Counted from the stretch's first letter, positions 44,278 to 53,487 are shown. The stretch: DNA of 64,000 nt from DASSSQ01 sp963839285 (GCA_963839285.1 CAWIUN010000014.1:32444-96443), one strand, 5' to 3'. The notes: generated from the letters alone by a model not told the origin. Program-made: numbers and translations.

Positions 44278-44925
44278 GTGACCCGAGCCCTGGCGCGCTA
44301 CGAGGAGCCCGACGGGGCAGCGACGCTCGTTCGCCTCGGCCGGCCCGCCGTGCGGCGGCCACCGGGCTGGCTGCCGGTCGTTGCCGCGTTTCTCGCCGGG
44401 GCGGCGATCGCGGGGGCGGCGTTCGTCAGCAGCTGGCGGCACGAAGCCTCCCGGGGGACGACGGCCGAGCTGGCCGCCGCCGAGACGCAGGACGCGCTCG
44501 TCGCGGCACGTGCCCGCATCACCGGGCTCGAGCGCACCCTCGCGGCCGAGCGATCGGCCGCGCAGCGGGTGGGGGTGGAGCGTCGAGCGCTGCAGCAGCG
44601 GCTCGCGAGCCTGCACGAGGCGAGCCGGGCCGTCGCGCGCAAGACCCGGACGGCGGAGACGACCGCCGCGCAGGCCCGCGAGCTCGACGGCCGCGACCGT
44701 CGACGCCGCGTCCGCGCTCGCACACGCGATCACCGCTCTCGGCTCGTACCTGACCGGGACGCCCGTCTCCGAGCTGGATCCGGGCTATGTCGCGCTCGCA
44801 GACGCAGTACCTGGCGAAGGCCGCGGAACGGGTATCCGCCGACGGCACACAGCTCGACGGGAACATTGCAGCCGTCCGGAAGGCGATCGAGCGCGCTCGC
44901 CGCTGCGGCCGAGCCGCTCCGCTGA
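44278..44925 (+). CDS. Membrane-anchored coiled-coil protein (three frameshifts)
   Basis: GTG at 44278. A basic N-terminus, one TM helix (GWLPVVAAFLAGAAIAGAAFV), then a long heptad-like helix (AARARITGLERTLAAERSAAQ, ERRALQQRLASLHEASRA). The rest, ATVDAASALAHAITALGSYLTG and YLAKAAERVSADGTQLDGNI, lies in two other frames. Extra bases near 44693, 44793 and 44899 repair it. About 215 residues. Function unknown. It lies next to a degraded PadR gene, so the whole 43.8-44.9 kb stretch is of doubtful quality. Confidence 0.55.
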   Translation: MTRALARYEEPDGAATLVRLGRPAVRRPPGWLPVVAAFLAGAAIAGAAFVSSWRHEASRGTTAELAAAETQDALVAARARITGLERTLAAERSAAQRVGVERRALQQRLASLHEASRAVARKTRTAETTAAQARELDGRDRRRRVRARTRDHRSRLVPDRDARLRAGSGLCRARRRSTWRRPRNGYPPTAHSSTGTLQPSGRRSSALAAAAEPLR

Positions 44926-44969
44926 TCGCGGCCGCGAGTCGCAGGCGGCAGAGCCGGATGGTCGTCTAG

Positions 44970-45914
44970 CTAGGCGGCCGCGCGCGCGGACTCGCCGAGC
45001 AGGAGCTCGCCGATCTGGATCCCGTTCAGCGCCGCGCCCTTGCGGAGGTTGTCGCACGCGAGGAAGAGCGCGAGCCCGTTGCCGCCCTCGGCGCTGCGGT
45101 CGGGGCGGATCCGCCCGACGAGCACCTCGTCGCCGCCGGCCGCCCTGCCCGGGCTCGGGAGCTCCTCGACGCGCACCGACGGCGCGGCGGCGAGCAGCTC
45201 GCGCGCCCGCTCGGCCGAGAGCGGCCGCTCCGTCTCGATCCAGACCGACTCCGCGTGGCCGACCATGACCGGCACCCGCACGCAGGTCGCCGAGACCGGC
45301 AGCTCGGGCAGCTCGAGGATCTTGCGCGTCTCCTCGCGCAGCTTCGACTCCTCGTCGAACTCCTCGCCGTCGAAGTCCCAGTCCATGCGCAGGTCGTGCG
45401 CGTCCTGCGGCTCCTCGCGCAGCCGCTGCATCGCAGAGGCGCCCGCGCCGGAGACCGACTGGTAGGTCGCGACGCGCACGCGCACGAGGCCCGCCTCGTC
45501 GTGCAGCGGCTTCAGCACGAGCGTCAGCGGGATCGCGCAGCAGTTCGGGTTCGCGACGACGCCGTCGTGCTCGCGCGCGCGGGCGCCGTTCACCTCCGGC
45601 ACGACGAGCGGGATCCCGGGCTCGAGCCGGAACGCCGCGGACTTGTCGACGCAGACGGCTCCGCCGGCGACCGCGTGCGGGACGAGCTCGCGCGAGGCCG
45701 AGGTGCCGACCGAGAAGAAGGCGAGGTCGATGCCGCCCGCCGAGAGCGCCTCGGGAGTCGCCTCCTCGATCGTCAGCCCCGCCTGCTCCTTCCCGGCCGA
45801 GCGGGCCGAGGCGTAGAGGCGCAGGTCGTCGTAGCCGCGCTGGCGCAGCAGGTCGACGACGAGGGTGCCGACGGCCCCGGTCGAGCCGACGACCGCGATC
45901 CGGGGGCTAGCCAT
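44970..45914 (-). CDS. asd: Aspartate-semialdehyde dehydrogenase
   Basis: 314 residues. NADP motif GSTGAVGTLVVDLL, the catalytic Cys in NPNCCAIPL, and the substrate-binding His and Arg region VPVMVGHAESVWIE. It reduces aspartyl phosphate on the way to Lys, Met, Thr and diaminopimelate. Its ATG lies two bases after the lysC stop, so lysC-asd is one transcript, as in many Actinobacteria. Confidence 0.95.
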   Translation of the reverse strand: MASPRIAVVGSTGAVGTLVVDLLRQRGYDDLRLYASARSAGKEQAGLTIEEATPEALSAGGIDLAFFSVGTSASRELVPHAVAGGAVCVDKSAAFRLEPGIPLVVPEVNGARAREHDGVVANPNCCAIPLTLVLKPLHDEAGLVRVRVATYQSVSGAGASAMQRLREEPQDAHDLRMDWDFDGEEFDEESKLREETRKILELPELPVSATCVRVPVMVGHAESVWIETERPLSAERARELLAAAPSVRVEELPSPGRAAGGDEVLVGRIRPDRSAEGGNGLALFLACDNLRKGAALNGIQIGELLLGESARAAA

Positions 45915-47145
45915 CCGGCGCTCCCAGGTCGAACGCGTCGTGCAGCGCCCGGACGGCGCGCTCGACGTCCTCGCGGGCGACGTGGCAGGCGATCTTGATC
46001 GGCGAGGTCGAGACGACGGCCGCCTCGATCCCGGCCTCCTCCAGCGTCGCGAAGGCACGCGCGGCGACGCCGGGATGGCTCTTCATCCCCGCGCCGACGA
46101 GGCTGACCTTGCCGAGGTCGTCCTGGGCGCTCCAGGCGAGCCCGAGCTCGTCGAGCGTGCGGGCGGCGTCGGGCCGGTCCTCGACCGGGGCCGAGAAGAC
46201 GATCTCGGGGCCGGTCTGGACGATCGTGTCGACGTTGACGCTCGCCTCGGCGAGCGCGCCGAAGAGCCGGGCGGGGGCGGCGCCGGCGACCCGGTAGACG
46301 GTCTCCTCCGGCTGGTGCACGACGCCCGAGATCAGTGCCTTCTCCAGCATTGCCTCATCCTCCTCGCGGATCCAGGTTCCCTCCGTGTCGCCGAAGGTCG
46401 AGCGCACGTGCAGGCGGACGGTGTGGCTGCGGGCGACCTCGATCGAGCGGGTCGCCATCACCCGCGCCCCCGACGACGCCATCTCGAGCATCTCCTCGAA
46501 GCTGACCGCCTCGAGCTTGCGCGCGGCCGGCACGACGCGCGGGTCGGCCGAGAAGACCCCGCGGACGTCGGTGTTGATCTCGCAGTGGTCGGCGCCGAGC
46601 GCCGCCGCCAGGGCGACGGCGGTCGTGTCGGAGCCGCCGCGCCCGAGCGTCGTCACGTCGTGCGAGTCGGTGGAGACGCCCTGGAAGCCGGCGACGAGGA
46701 CGATCTTGCCCTCGTCGAGCGCCTCGTGGATCCGGCGCGCCCGCACCTCGACGATCTTCGCCTTCGTGTGGACCGTGTCGGTGACGATCCCCGCCTGCGA
46801 GCCGGTCAGCGAGATCGCGGCCTGGCCGAGGTCGTGGATCGCCATCGCGGCGAGCGCGCACGAGATCCGCTCGCCGACCGAGACGAGCATGTCCAGCTCG
46901 CGCGGGTGCGGCGCCGGCGAGACGGCCTCCGCGAGCCGGATCAGCTCGTCGGTCGTGTCCCCCATCGCCGAGAGCACGCCGACGACGCGGTGCCCGGCCT
47001 CGCGGGCGGCGACGAGCCTGCGCGCGACGGCCTTCAGCTTCTCCGGGTCGGCCACCGAGGAGCCGCCGAACTTGAGCACGACGGTGCCGAGGCGCGGCTC
47101 GGAGCCCTCGAGCGCCGGAACGGTCTCGAACTCGGTCGCCGCCAT
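45907..47145 (-). CDS. lysC: Aspartate kinase
   Basis: 412 residues. Kinase domain VVLKFGGSSVADPEKL, LGRGGSDTTAVALAAALGA and the FSADPRVVPAAR loop, followed by two ACT domains (VSLVGAGMKSHPGVAARAFATLEEAGIE in part) that sense lysine and/or threonine. It makes aspartyl phosphate for the asd product encoded next. ATG at 47145. Confidence 0.95.
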   Translation of the reverse strand: MAATEFETVPALEGSEPRLGTVVLKFGGSSVADPEKLKAVARRLVAAREAGHRVVGVLSAMGDTTDELIRLAEAVSPAPHPRELDMLVSVGERISCALAAMAIHDLGQAAISLTGSQAGIVTDTVHTKAKIVEVRARRIHEALDEGKIVLVAGFQGVSTDSHDVTTLGRGGSDTTAVALAAALGADHCEINTDVRGVFSADPRVVPAARKLEAVSFEEMLEMASSGARVMATRSIEVARSHTVRLHVRSTFGDTEGTWIREEDEAMLEKALISGVVHQPEETVYRVAGAAPARLFGALAEASVNVDTIVQTGPEIVFSAPVEDRPDAARTLDELGLAWSAQDDLGKVSLVGAGMKSHPGVAARAFATLEEAGIEAAVVSTSPIKIACHVAREDVERAVRALHDAFDLGAPDG

Positions 47146-47181
47146 CGCGACAGTGTAGGCAGAGCGATCGAGAGCCGGCCG

Positions 47182-47799
47182 TCACGCACGCGCCAGCGGG
47201 AGGCGCGACCCGTCCGCGCCGTCCGGCGCCGCGGCCGCGGCCAGGAGCTGCTCCAGCCGCTCGAGCGGGATCACCTCCGCGAAGCCGTTCGCCAGGGCCG
47301 TCAGCGTCACGCGGGCGATCTCGTCGCGGCCGACGAGGCTGCCGTCGGGCGCCCGGAGGTCGAAGGTCTCGACCGCCTCGGGGACGACGACGGCGCGGAA
47401 GCCCCGGGCGGAGGCCTCGCGCGTCGTCGTGTCGCAGCACTTCTGCGTCTGCATGCCGGCGACGAGGACCGTCTCGACGGCGGAGACGCGCAGCAGCTCG
47501 CCGAGGTTCGTCTCGAAGAACGAGCCGGGCGTGTGCTTGACGACGCGGCGCTCGTCGGGGAGCGGCCGCACGGCGTCGTGGACGTCGAACCCGCGCGTCC
47601 CGGGGACGAAGCCTCCCTTGCCCGAGCCGTCGCGCCGCGCGTGCTGGACGTGGACGACGAGCATGCCGTGCGCGCGGGCGAGCGCGAGCAACCGCGCCGC
47701 CGCCTCGAGGAACGACGCGCGCGGCTCCCGCGGCGGGCTCCAGTAGTCGTTCTGGACGTCGATCAGGAGCAGTGCCGTCCGCGTCGGGTCGATCGCCAC
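47182..47799 (-). CDS. Cysteine hydrolase, isochorismatase/nicotinamidase family
   Basis: 205 residues. Catalytic Asp in ALLLIDVQNDYW, Lys in RRVVKHTPGSFF, and Cys in GMQTQKCCDTTTREA. This matches isochorismatase-like amidases such as YecD or nicotinamidase relatives. The substrate is not clear. GTG start at 47799. It lies between recR and lysC on the same strand. Confidence 0.88.
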   Translation of the reverse strand: MAIDPTRTALLLIDVQNDYWSPPREPRASFLEAAARLLALARAHGMLVVHVQHARRDGSGKGGFVPGTRGFDVHDAVRPLPDERRVVKHTPGSFFETNLGELLRVSAVETVLVAGMQTQKCCDTTTREASARGFRAVVVPEAVETFDLRAPDGSLVGRDEIARVTLTALANGFAEVIPLERLEQLLAAAAAPDGADGSRLPLARA

Positions 47800-47849
47800 C
47801 TGAGCCTCCCTCGTCTGCCGGGCCCCTACGACCGAGTCTAGGACGGGCG

Positions 47850-48443
47850 CTAGAGCATCTCGCGGCGACCGGTGAGGGCGCGCCCGAGCGTGACCTCGTC
47901 CGCGTACTCGAGGTCGCCGCCGACGGGCAGCCCGCTCGCGAGCCGCGTCACCCGCACCCGGCCGCGGAGCCGGTCGGCGAGGAAGGCGGCGGTCGCCTCG
48001 CCGGTCATGTTCGGGTTCGTCGCGAGCACGACCTCCTCGACGCCGTTCGCGTCGACGCGGCGGAGCAGCTCGTCGATCCGCAGGTCGCCGGGCTCGACCC
48101 CGTCGAGCGGCGAGAGCGCGCCGCCGAGCACGTGGTAGAGACCGCGGTACTCGTGCGTCCGCTCGACCGAGAGCAGGTCGACGGGCTGCTCGACGACGCA
48201 GATCGTCCCGTGGTCGCGGCGGGCGTCGCGGCAGATCGCGCAGACGTCCTCCTCGGTCAGGTTGCCGCACTCGCGGCAGAAGCGGACGCGCTCCTTCACC
48301 TCCGCCAGCGCCGACGCGAGCGCGAGCGCCTCGTCCGTCGGGCGCTGCAGGATGTGGAAGGCGAGCCGGTGCGCCGTCCGCGTCCCGATCCCGGGCAGCC
48401 GCGTCAGCTGGGCGACCAGGTTGTCGACGGACGGGCTCAGCAC
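47850..48443 (-). CDS. recR: Recombination protein RecR
   Basis: 197 residues. Helix-hairpin-helix LTRLPGIGTRTAHRLAFHIL, the four-Cys zinc finger CRECGNLTEEDVCAIC, the Toprim part ICVVEQPVDLLSVERT and a Walker-B-like tail region. RecR works with RecF/RecO to load RecA. GTG start at 48443. It is normally directly downstream of ybaB, but here about 2 kb of plus-strand genes intervene. Confidence 0.95.
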   Translation of the reverse strand: MLSPSVDNLVAQLTRLPGIGTRTAHRLAFHILQRPTDEALALASALAEVKERVRFCRECGNLTEEDVCAICRDARRDHGTICVVEQPVDLLSVERTHEYRGLYHVLGGALSPLDGVEPGDLRIDELLRRVDANGVEEVVLATNPNMTGEATAAFLADRLRGRVRVTRLASGLPVGGDLEYADEVTLGRALTGRREML

Positions 48444-48450
48444 CCGCCCA

Positions 48451-48479
48451 TTGTGCCTGGCGACGCGGCCGTCTAGGCT
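48451..48479 (+). promoter_or_regulatory. Promoter of the cNMP-binding protein gene
   Basis: TTGTGC (48451-48456), 17-bp spacer, TAGGCT (48474-48479); the GTG start follows after 6 nt. A plausible leaderless promoter for the inserted plus-strand block. Confidence 0.5.
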
Positions 48480-48485
48480 CTGCGC

Positions 48486-48878
48486 GTGGACGCCTCCCGC
48501 CTTCGCCAGATCGACCTGTTCAGCAATCTCTCGAAGCGAGAGCTGAACCAGCTCGCGCAGTGGACGGACGAGGTCGACGTCGTCGAGGGCACCGTCTTCG
48601 CCCGCGAGGGCGACAACGCCTACGAGTTCTTCGTGATCGAGGACGGGTCCGCGCGCGTCGAGGTCGACGGGAACCACGTCACCGACCTCGGCCCCGGCGA
48701 GTGGTTCGGCGAGATCGGCCTGCTCGAGGGCGGGCGCCGGACGGCGACGGTCACGGCGGCGACGCCGATGCGGCTCGCCGTCGTCTTCGGGCCGAACTTC
48801 CGTCAGCTTGCGCGCTCGATGCCGAAGGTGGCGACCACGATCGAGGCCGAGATCCGCCAGCGCCTCGCGCGGGCCTAG
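48486..48878 (+). CDS. Stand-alone cyclic-nucleotide-binding (Crp-like) domain protein
   Basis: 130 residues, only one cNMP-binding domain and no DNA-binding helix-turn-helix. FSNLSKRELNQLAQW, GTVFAREGDNAYEFFVIEDGSARVEV and LGPGEWFGEIGLLEGGRRTATVTA show the beta-roll and phosphate-binding cassette. In the PBC, FGEIGLLEGGRRTA matches the ligand loop, with Arg placed to hold phosphate. Probably a regulatory partner. First gene of the plus-strand block. Confidence 0.87.
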   Translation: MDASRLRQIDLFSNLSKRELNQLAQWTDEVDVVEGTVFAREGDNAYEFFVIEDGSARVEVDGNHVTDLGPGEWFGEIGLLEGGRRTATVTAATPMRLAVVFGPNFRQLARSMPKVATTIEAEIRQRLARA

Positions 48879-48885
48879 ACCCGTC

Positions 48886-49638
48886 GTGGCCTCCCGCGCC
48901 TCGAGGGACGACCTGTTCGCGCGGACGGCGCGGCGGCGCGGCGACTTCGCCTTCGACGAGTCGGTCGCCGCCGTCTTCGACGACATGCTCGAGCGGAGCA
49001 TCCCCTTCTACGTCGAGCAGCAGGCGATGATCTCCGAGCTCGTCGCCCGGCACTGGCAGCCGGAGACGCTTCTCGTCGACCTGGGCTGTTCGACCGGCTG
49101 CACGCTCGTCTCGAGCTGCTCGCGCCTGCCGGCTGCCAGGGCGGTCGGCGTCGACGCCTCCGAGCCGATGCTCGCCAGGGCGGAAGCCGTGCTCGCCCGT
49201 GCAGGGATCGGCGACCGGGTCGAGCTCCGTGCCGCCGACCTCGAGGCCGGGATCTCCGGGCTCGGGCTCGAGCCTGCGAGCGTCGTCACCTGCTGCTGGA
49301 CGCTCCAGTTCCTGCGGCCCGATCGGCGCGAGCGGATTCTGCGGGAGATCCACGACCTGCTCGTCCCCGGCGGCGCGCTCGTCCTCGCCGAGAAGGTGAC
49401 GTTCGAGCCGGCCGGGACCGGCGACCTCTACACGGACCTCTACTACGAGTTCAAGCGGAGGAACGGCTACTCGGAGACGGAGATCGGCCGCAAGCGGGAG
49501 GCGCTCGAAGGCGTGCTCGTCCCGCTCACGGTCGACGGGAACCTCGACCTCCTCCGCGGCGCGGGCTTCGAGCAGGCGTCGACGTTCTTCCAGTGGTACC
49601 CGTTCGCGGCCTTCCTGGCCGTCAAGCGCGCCGCGTGA
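48886..49638 (+). CDS. CmoA-like carboxy-SAM synthase/methyltransferase
   Basis: 250 residues. By eye it follows CmoA through most of its length: RDDLFARTARRRGDFAFDE, VFDDMLERSIPFYVEQQAMI, VDLGCSTGCTLVS, CWTLQFLRPDRRERIL, GGALVLAEKVTFE, YYEFKRRNGYSETEI and FQWYPFAAFLAVK. CmoA makes carboxy-S-adenosylmethionine for wobble-uridine modification in Gammaproteobacteria. No CmoB is seen here, so either CmoB is elsewhere or the product has another use. The GTG start is 8 nt after the cNMP gene stop. Confidence 0.78.
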   Translation: MASRASRDDLFARTARRRGDFAFDESVAAVFDDMLERSIPFYVEQQAMISELVARHWQPETLLVDLGCSTGCTLVSSCSRLPAARAVGVDASEPMLARAEAVLARAGIGDRVELRAADLEAGISGLGLEPASVVTCCWTLQFLRPDRRERILREIHDLLVPGGALVLAEKVTFEPAGTGDLYTDLYYEFKRRNGYSETEIGRKREALEGVLVPLTVDGNLDLLRGAGFEQASTFFQWYPFAAFLAVKRAA

Positions 49639-50399
49639 GCGCAGCGGCGCCCGGCGAGGGCGAGCGGCGGCGGACGCTCTCCGAGCGGGTCGGCGGCCGG
49701 GTCGGCGGCGGCCTGCAGGCGCTCGGCGTGCAGACGTGGGGCACGAAGAGCTTCGAGTTCTGGACGCTGCTCGCCGTGACGCTCTGGGTCGTGCGGCCGC
49801 GCTCGATCCTCGAGCTCGGCAGCGGCCGCAGCACGTCCTACCTCGGCGACTACGCGCAGAAGGAGGGCGCCGAGTTCGTGTCGGTCGAGCAGAACCGGCG
49901 CTTCGCGCTCCGGATGCGGGCGGCTCTGCGGGCGGGCTTCGTCGACCCGGCGGCCGTCCGGCACGTCCCGGTGCGCGGCGGCTGGTACGACCTCGAGCGG
50001 GTGACCCGGCTCGCGCCGCGCCCCTGCGAGCTCCTCTTCGTCGACGGGCCGGTCGGGGAGCAGGAGTCGCTCGGGACGGCGACCCGCACCGACGAGTCTG
50101 CGGTGCGCTGGCTCCGCTCGGTCGCGGCGGAAGCGCGGGCGCTCGTCGTCGACGACCTGCAGCGTCCGGCGAACGTCGGTCTCGCCGCCGAGCTGGTCGC
50201 GGCGGCCGGCGCCGTGCCCTTCTACCTCGACTACGCGCCGAGCCCCGGCGCGCGCAACGTCGCCGCAGTCGCCGTCGCGCCGGCGCACGCGGAGGCGCTG
50301 CGGTCGGCCTGCTCCGCCGCCGGCGTCGGCGTCTACGAGGACGCGGCCCTCGTCGCCGCGATCCCGGCTAGAGGCTTGATGCGTATTGGACGTCCCTAG
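49635..50399 (+). CDS. Class I SAM-dependent methyltransferase-like protein
   Basis: 254 residues. GTG start overlaps the CmoA-like stop. SILELGSGRSTSYLGDYAQ is motif I, FVSVEQNRRFALRM the acidic-loop motif, and CELLFVDGPVGEQESLG a later motif like O-methyltransferases or Rossmann-fold MTases. Substrate unknown. Its last residues, RGLMRIGRP, are encoded inside the left arm of the inverted repeat at 50366-50539. It is not CmoB. Confidence 0.72.
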   Translation: MSAAAPGEGERRRTLSERVGGRVGGGLQALGVQTWGTKSFEFWTLLAVTLWVVRPRSILELGSGRSTSYLGDYAQKEGAEFVSVEQNRRFALRMRAALRAGFVDPAAVRHVPVRGGWYDLERVTRLAPRPCELLFVDGPVGEQESLGTATRTDESAVRWLRSVAAEARALVVDDLQRPANVGLAAELVAAAGAVPFYLDYAPSPGARNVAAVAVAPAHAEALRSACSAAGVGVYEDAALVAAIPARGLMRIGRP

Positions 50400-50539
50400 C
50401 GGGGCCGTTCCAGGCCAAGCCAGGGCGTGCCGGCGTCCGTGGCGCATGCTGGTTGCACGTGTGAGGACGCCGGTGCGGCCTGGCGCCGCGCCTGGGGCGG
50501 CAACCGCGGCCGCGGACGATGCGCATCAAGCCTCTAAAA
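50366..50539. repeat. Nested inverted-repeat element between convergent genes
   Basis: Outer arms AGAGGCTTGATGCG (50370-50383) and its exact complement (50522-50535) enclose 138 bp. Inside, a second long hairpin can form: CCAGGC (50410) with GCCTGG (50490), GCCAGG (50419) with CCTGGC (50479), and a 13-bp stem 50426-50438 with 50465-50477 (two G-U pairs). The outer arm extends into the ybaB end after a 3-nt bulge. It could be a bidirectional terminator, a structured RNA or a MITE-like element. No target duplication is evident. Confidence 0.6.
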
Positions 50540-50860
50540 GCCGGGCAGCCCGAGCCCGCCCATCCCGGGCGGCATCATCCCGGAGATCTTCGACTCCATC
50601 AGCGCGCGGGACGAGCGCAGCGCCTCGTTGACGGCCGCGAGCACGAGGTCGGAGAGCATCTCGGGATCGTCCGGGTCGATCGCCTTCGGGTCGATCCGGA
50701 TCTCGAGGATCTCGCCGGCGCCGTTCGCCTTGACGGTGACCATGCCGCCCCCGGCAGACGCGTCGACCGTCTCGTTGGCGACCTCCTCCTGCGCCTTCGC
50801 CATCTGCTCCTGCATCTGCTGGGCCTGCTGCATCAGCTTGTTCAGGTCGAAGCCCTTCAC
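50534..50860 (-). CDS. YbaB/EbfC nucleoid-associated protein
   Basis: 108 residues. FDLNKLMQQAQQMQEQMAKAQEEV is the long N-terminal helix, followed by GGGMVTVKANGAGEILEIRIDP and the Met/Gly-rich C-terminus. It binds DNA as a dimer. The GTG overlaps the dnaX stop (GTGA), the normal dnaX-ybaB arrangement. Confidence 0.95.
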   Translation of the reverse strand: MKGFDLNKLMQQAQQMQEQMAKAQEEVANETVDASAGGGMVTVKANGAGEILEIRIDPKAIDPDDPEMLSDLVLAAVNEALRSSRALMESKISGMMPPGMGGLGLPGF

Positions 50861-52483
50861 TCGTCGCCCCCCACTTCTCTCGCGTCGAAGGTCTCTTTCA
50901 TCAGCTCGAACAGCTCGTCCTCGCTGACGGGATCCTCGTGCCCGGAGGCCGTCGCCGGGCCCTCGCCGACGGCGAAGGCGAGGGCGAGCCGGCGGCCCGT
51001 CACCTCGAAGAGCGCGTCCGCGAGCGCGCCGGCGTTCCTCGGCTCCTCGGCGACGCCGCGGTGGAAGGACGCCGTGGCGGGGAACTCGAGCGTCAGCGTG
51101 TCGCCCTCGAGCGCGGTCGGACGCGCCTCGCCGAGCACGGCTGCGAGCGGCGTCCCGCCGGGGCGCTCGCCGACCGTCGGCAGGATCGTCCGCTGCCAGG
51201 CCTCCTGGAGCTGCTCGAGCGCGACCTCGCCGGCCGGCGGCGCTGCGGCGGGCACCTCCTCGGGCCGGGGCTCGGGCTCGGCGGCGGCCGGCGCCGCGGA
51301 CGCGGGCGCCGACGCGGGGGCGGGGGCGGTTCGCTGTTGCTGCGGCGCCCTGCCCCTCGAGCCGCTCGAGCCGGAAGGAGAGCGACTCGCGCGAGAGGTC
51401 GGAGCCGGGCCGGGTCGCCTTCACGAGCGCGAGCTCGAGCGGCAGCCGCGGGTCGCCGCCCTGGCGCATGTCGTCGACGGCCACGTGCAGCAGGTCGATC
51501 AGCCGCACGACCGTCGGCTCGCCGAGCTGGTTCGCCTGCTCGCGCAGCCGCTCGCGGGTCTCCTCGGTGACGGGCAGCGAGTCGGGCACCTCGCCCACGT
51601 GCTGGACGAGCATCAGGTGGCGCAGGTGCTCGAGCAGGTCGGTGACGAGCCGGCCGAGATCCTGGCCCTGCTCGGAGAGCTCCTCGAGGAAGACGAGCGC
51701 GCCGGCCGTGTCGCGGTCGACGACGAGGTCGCAGAGGCGGAAGAGCGCCTCCTCCTCGACCGCGCCGAGCAGCTGCAGCACCGACTGGACCGTGATCGCG
51801 CCGTCGGTCGAGGCGGCGAGCTGGTCGAGCGTCGACTCGGCGTCGCGGTAGGCGCCCCGGGCGCCGCGGGCGACGAGCGCCAGCGCCGTGTCGGGGACGT
51901 CCATGCCCTCGGCGTCGGCGATCGTCCGCAGCTTGCGCACGAGGTCGGGCAGCCGCGGCCGCTGGAAGACGAAGGTCTGGCAGCGCGAGCGCACGGTCGG
52001 CAGCACCTTCTGCAGCTCGGTCGTGCAGAAGACGAAGACGAGGTGGGGCGGCGGCTCCTCGATCAGCTTCAGGAGCGCGTTCCAGGCGGCGTCGGTCAGC
52101 TGGTGCGCCTCGTCGAGGATGTAGACCTTCGAGCGGCCCTCGACCGGCTGCAGCACGACCCGCTCGCGGATCTCGCGGATGTCGTCGATGCCGCGCTGCG
52201 AGGCGGCGTCCATCTCGACGACGTCGAGCGAGGTGCCGTTCGAGATCGCGACGCAGGCGTGGCAGGTGTTGTCCGGACTCGGCGTCGGCCCCTGGGCGCA
52301 GTTGAGCGCCTTCGCGAGGATCCGCGCCATCGAGGTCTTGCCCGTGCCGCGCGGCCCCGCGAAGAGGTACGCCTGGCGCACCTGGCCCGACGCGAGCGCG
52401 TTCCGGAGCGTCCGGACGACCGCCTCCTGGCCCACGACCTCGTCGAAGTCCTGGGGCCGGTACTTCCGGTAGAGCGCGGGCAC
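50857..52483 (-). CDS. dnaX: DNA polymerase III subunits gamma and tau (one frameshift)
   Basis: Clamp-loader ATPase. ALYRKYRPQDFDEVVGQEAVVRTL start, P-loop GPRGTGKTSMARILAKALNC, zinc-binding CHACVAI, Walker B ILDEAHQL, and SRC arginine-finger motif VRSRCQTF. After domain III a Pro/Ala-rich linker is followed by a tau-like C-terminal domain (EQLQEAWQRTILPTVGERPGG). An extra base near 51352 shifts the linker. The GTG at 52483 gives the natural start. About 541 residues. The 234 bp between this start and the sortase (52484-52717) hold no clear gene. Confidence 0.93.
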
Positions 52484-52717
52484 CTGCCGAGTAAAGCACA
52501 CGGCACCGGGCGGCCTCGGCGCGGCTCCGGCGGCTCTGCCGGGCCCGCCTGCGCGAGTCGAATACAGGGATGGGCGGCCGGCCCGGCTGCGGCGCCCGTC
52601 CGACCGCCCATCGCAACTGTGAGGTCGAGAGCTGGCGCCTGCTCGGACCTCGCTGTCCCGCCTGCATCGGCGCCGCCGGCGCGGCGCAGCATCCCTCGTC
52701 CGAGTGATTCGCCCGGG

Positions 52718-53436
52718 TCAGCCCGCGGCGGCGAGCGTGGACGTCCGTCTGCGGCGAGCTCTCCCGCACGAGCCGCGCCCAGACGATGTAGCGCTGCGTC
52801 GCGAAGAAGCGCGGGTGGCAGGCCTGCAGCGCGAGCAGCTCGCGCGTGCGCGGCCGCAGCACCGACAGGTCGGTGGCGGCGACGATCTGGTGCCCGGTGA
52901 CCCGGTAGCGGAACGTGCCGTAGGGCATCTCGATCGTGACCGGGTCGCCGGGGCGCATGTCGTCGATGTGGGAGAAGGGCGCCAGGTAGGTCGTGCGGTG
53001 CCCGGCGATGTAGACGAGCCCGCCCTGCCCGGGCATGGTCGAGCCGAGGTAGCGTCCCGGCCCCTTCCGCAGCGACGCCGAGTCGGTGCCGTTGACGACG
53101 ACGCTGCGAAGCCCGAGCCGGGGCACGATCAGCCGGCCGATCGCGTCGCCCTCGCCCGGCCTCGCTCCCGAACCGACGCGCGTCGTCGGCGAGCTGCTTC
53201 CGCCTGGCGGCCGCCGTCTGGCCGGTTCCGTCGCTGGCCGCCGGTGTGTCGGGGCGGAGCCGGAGCGAGAACTGCTGCATCTGCTCGTCGAGCCGGCTGC
53301 TCAGCCGATGCTGCTCGTAGGTGGTGTAGAGCGAGGTGAACGGGTCGCGCCAGGCCCAGACGACGCCCGCCCAGACGACCACCAGCAGGCCGACCACGAT
53401 CAGCACCGTCCCGAACGGGCGAAGCAGTCTCCGCAC
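52718..53436 (-). CDS. Class E-like sortase (frameshifts)
   Basis: Membrane-anchored transpeptidase. N-terminal TM (FGTVLIVVGLLVVVWAGVVWAW), then a stalk. After an extra base near 53168 comes the sortase barrel: GEGDAIGRLIVPRLGL, the catalytic His in AGHRTTYLAPF, Cys in LQACHPRFFA and Arg in QRYIVWARL. The C-terminal end is uncertain: in the barrel frame no stop comes soon, and a further one-base shift gives the TGA at 52718. About 238 residues. Confidence 0.8.
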
Positions 53437-53487
53437 CTTCTCACTGTACTCGCGGCCGCGGGGGGTCGGCGGCGGCCCGGCGCCAGC

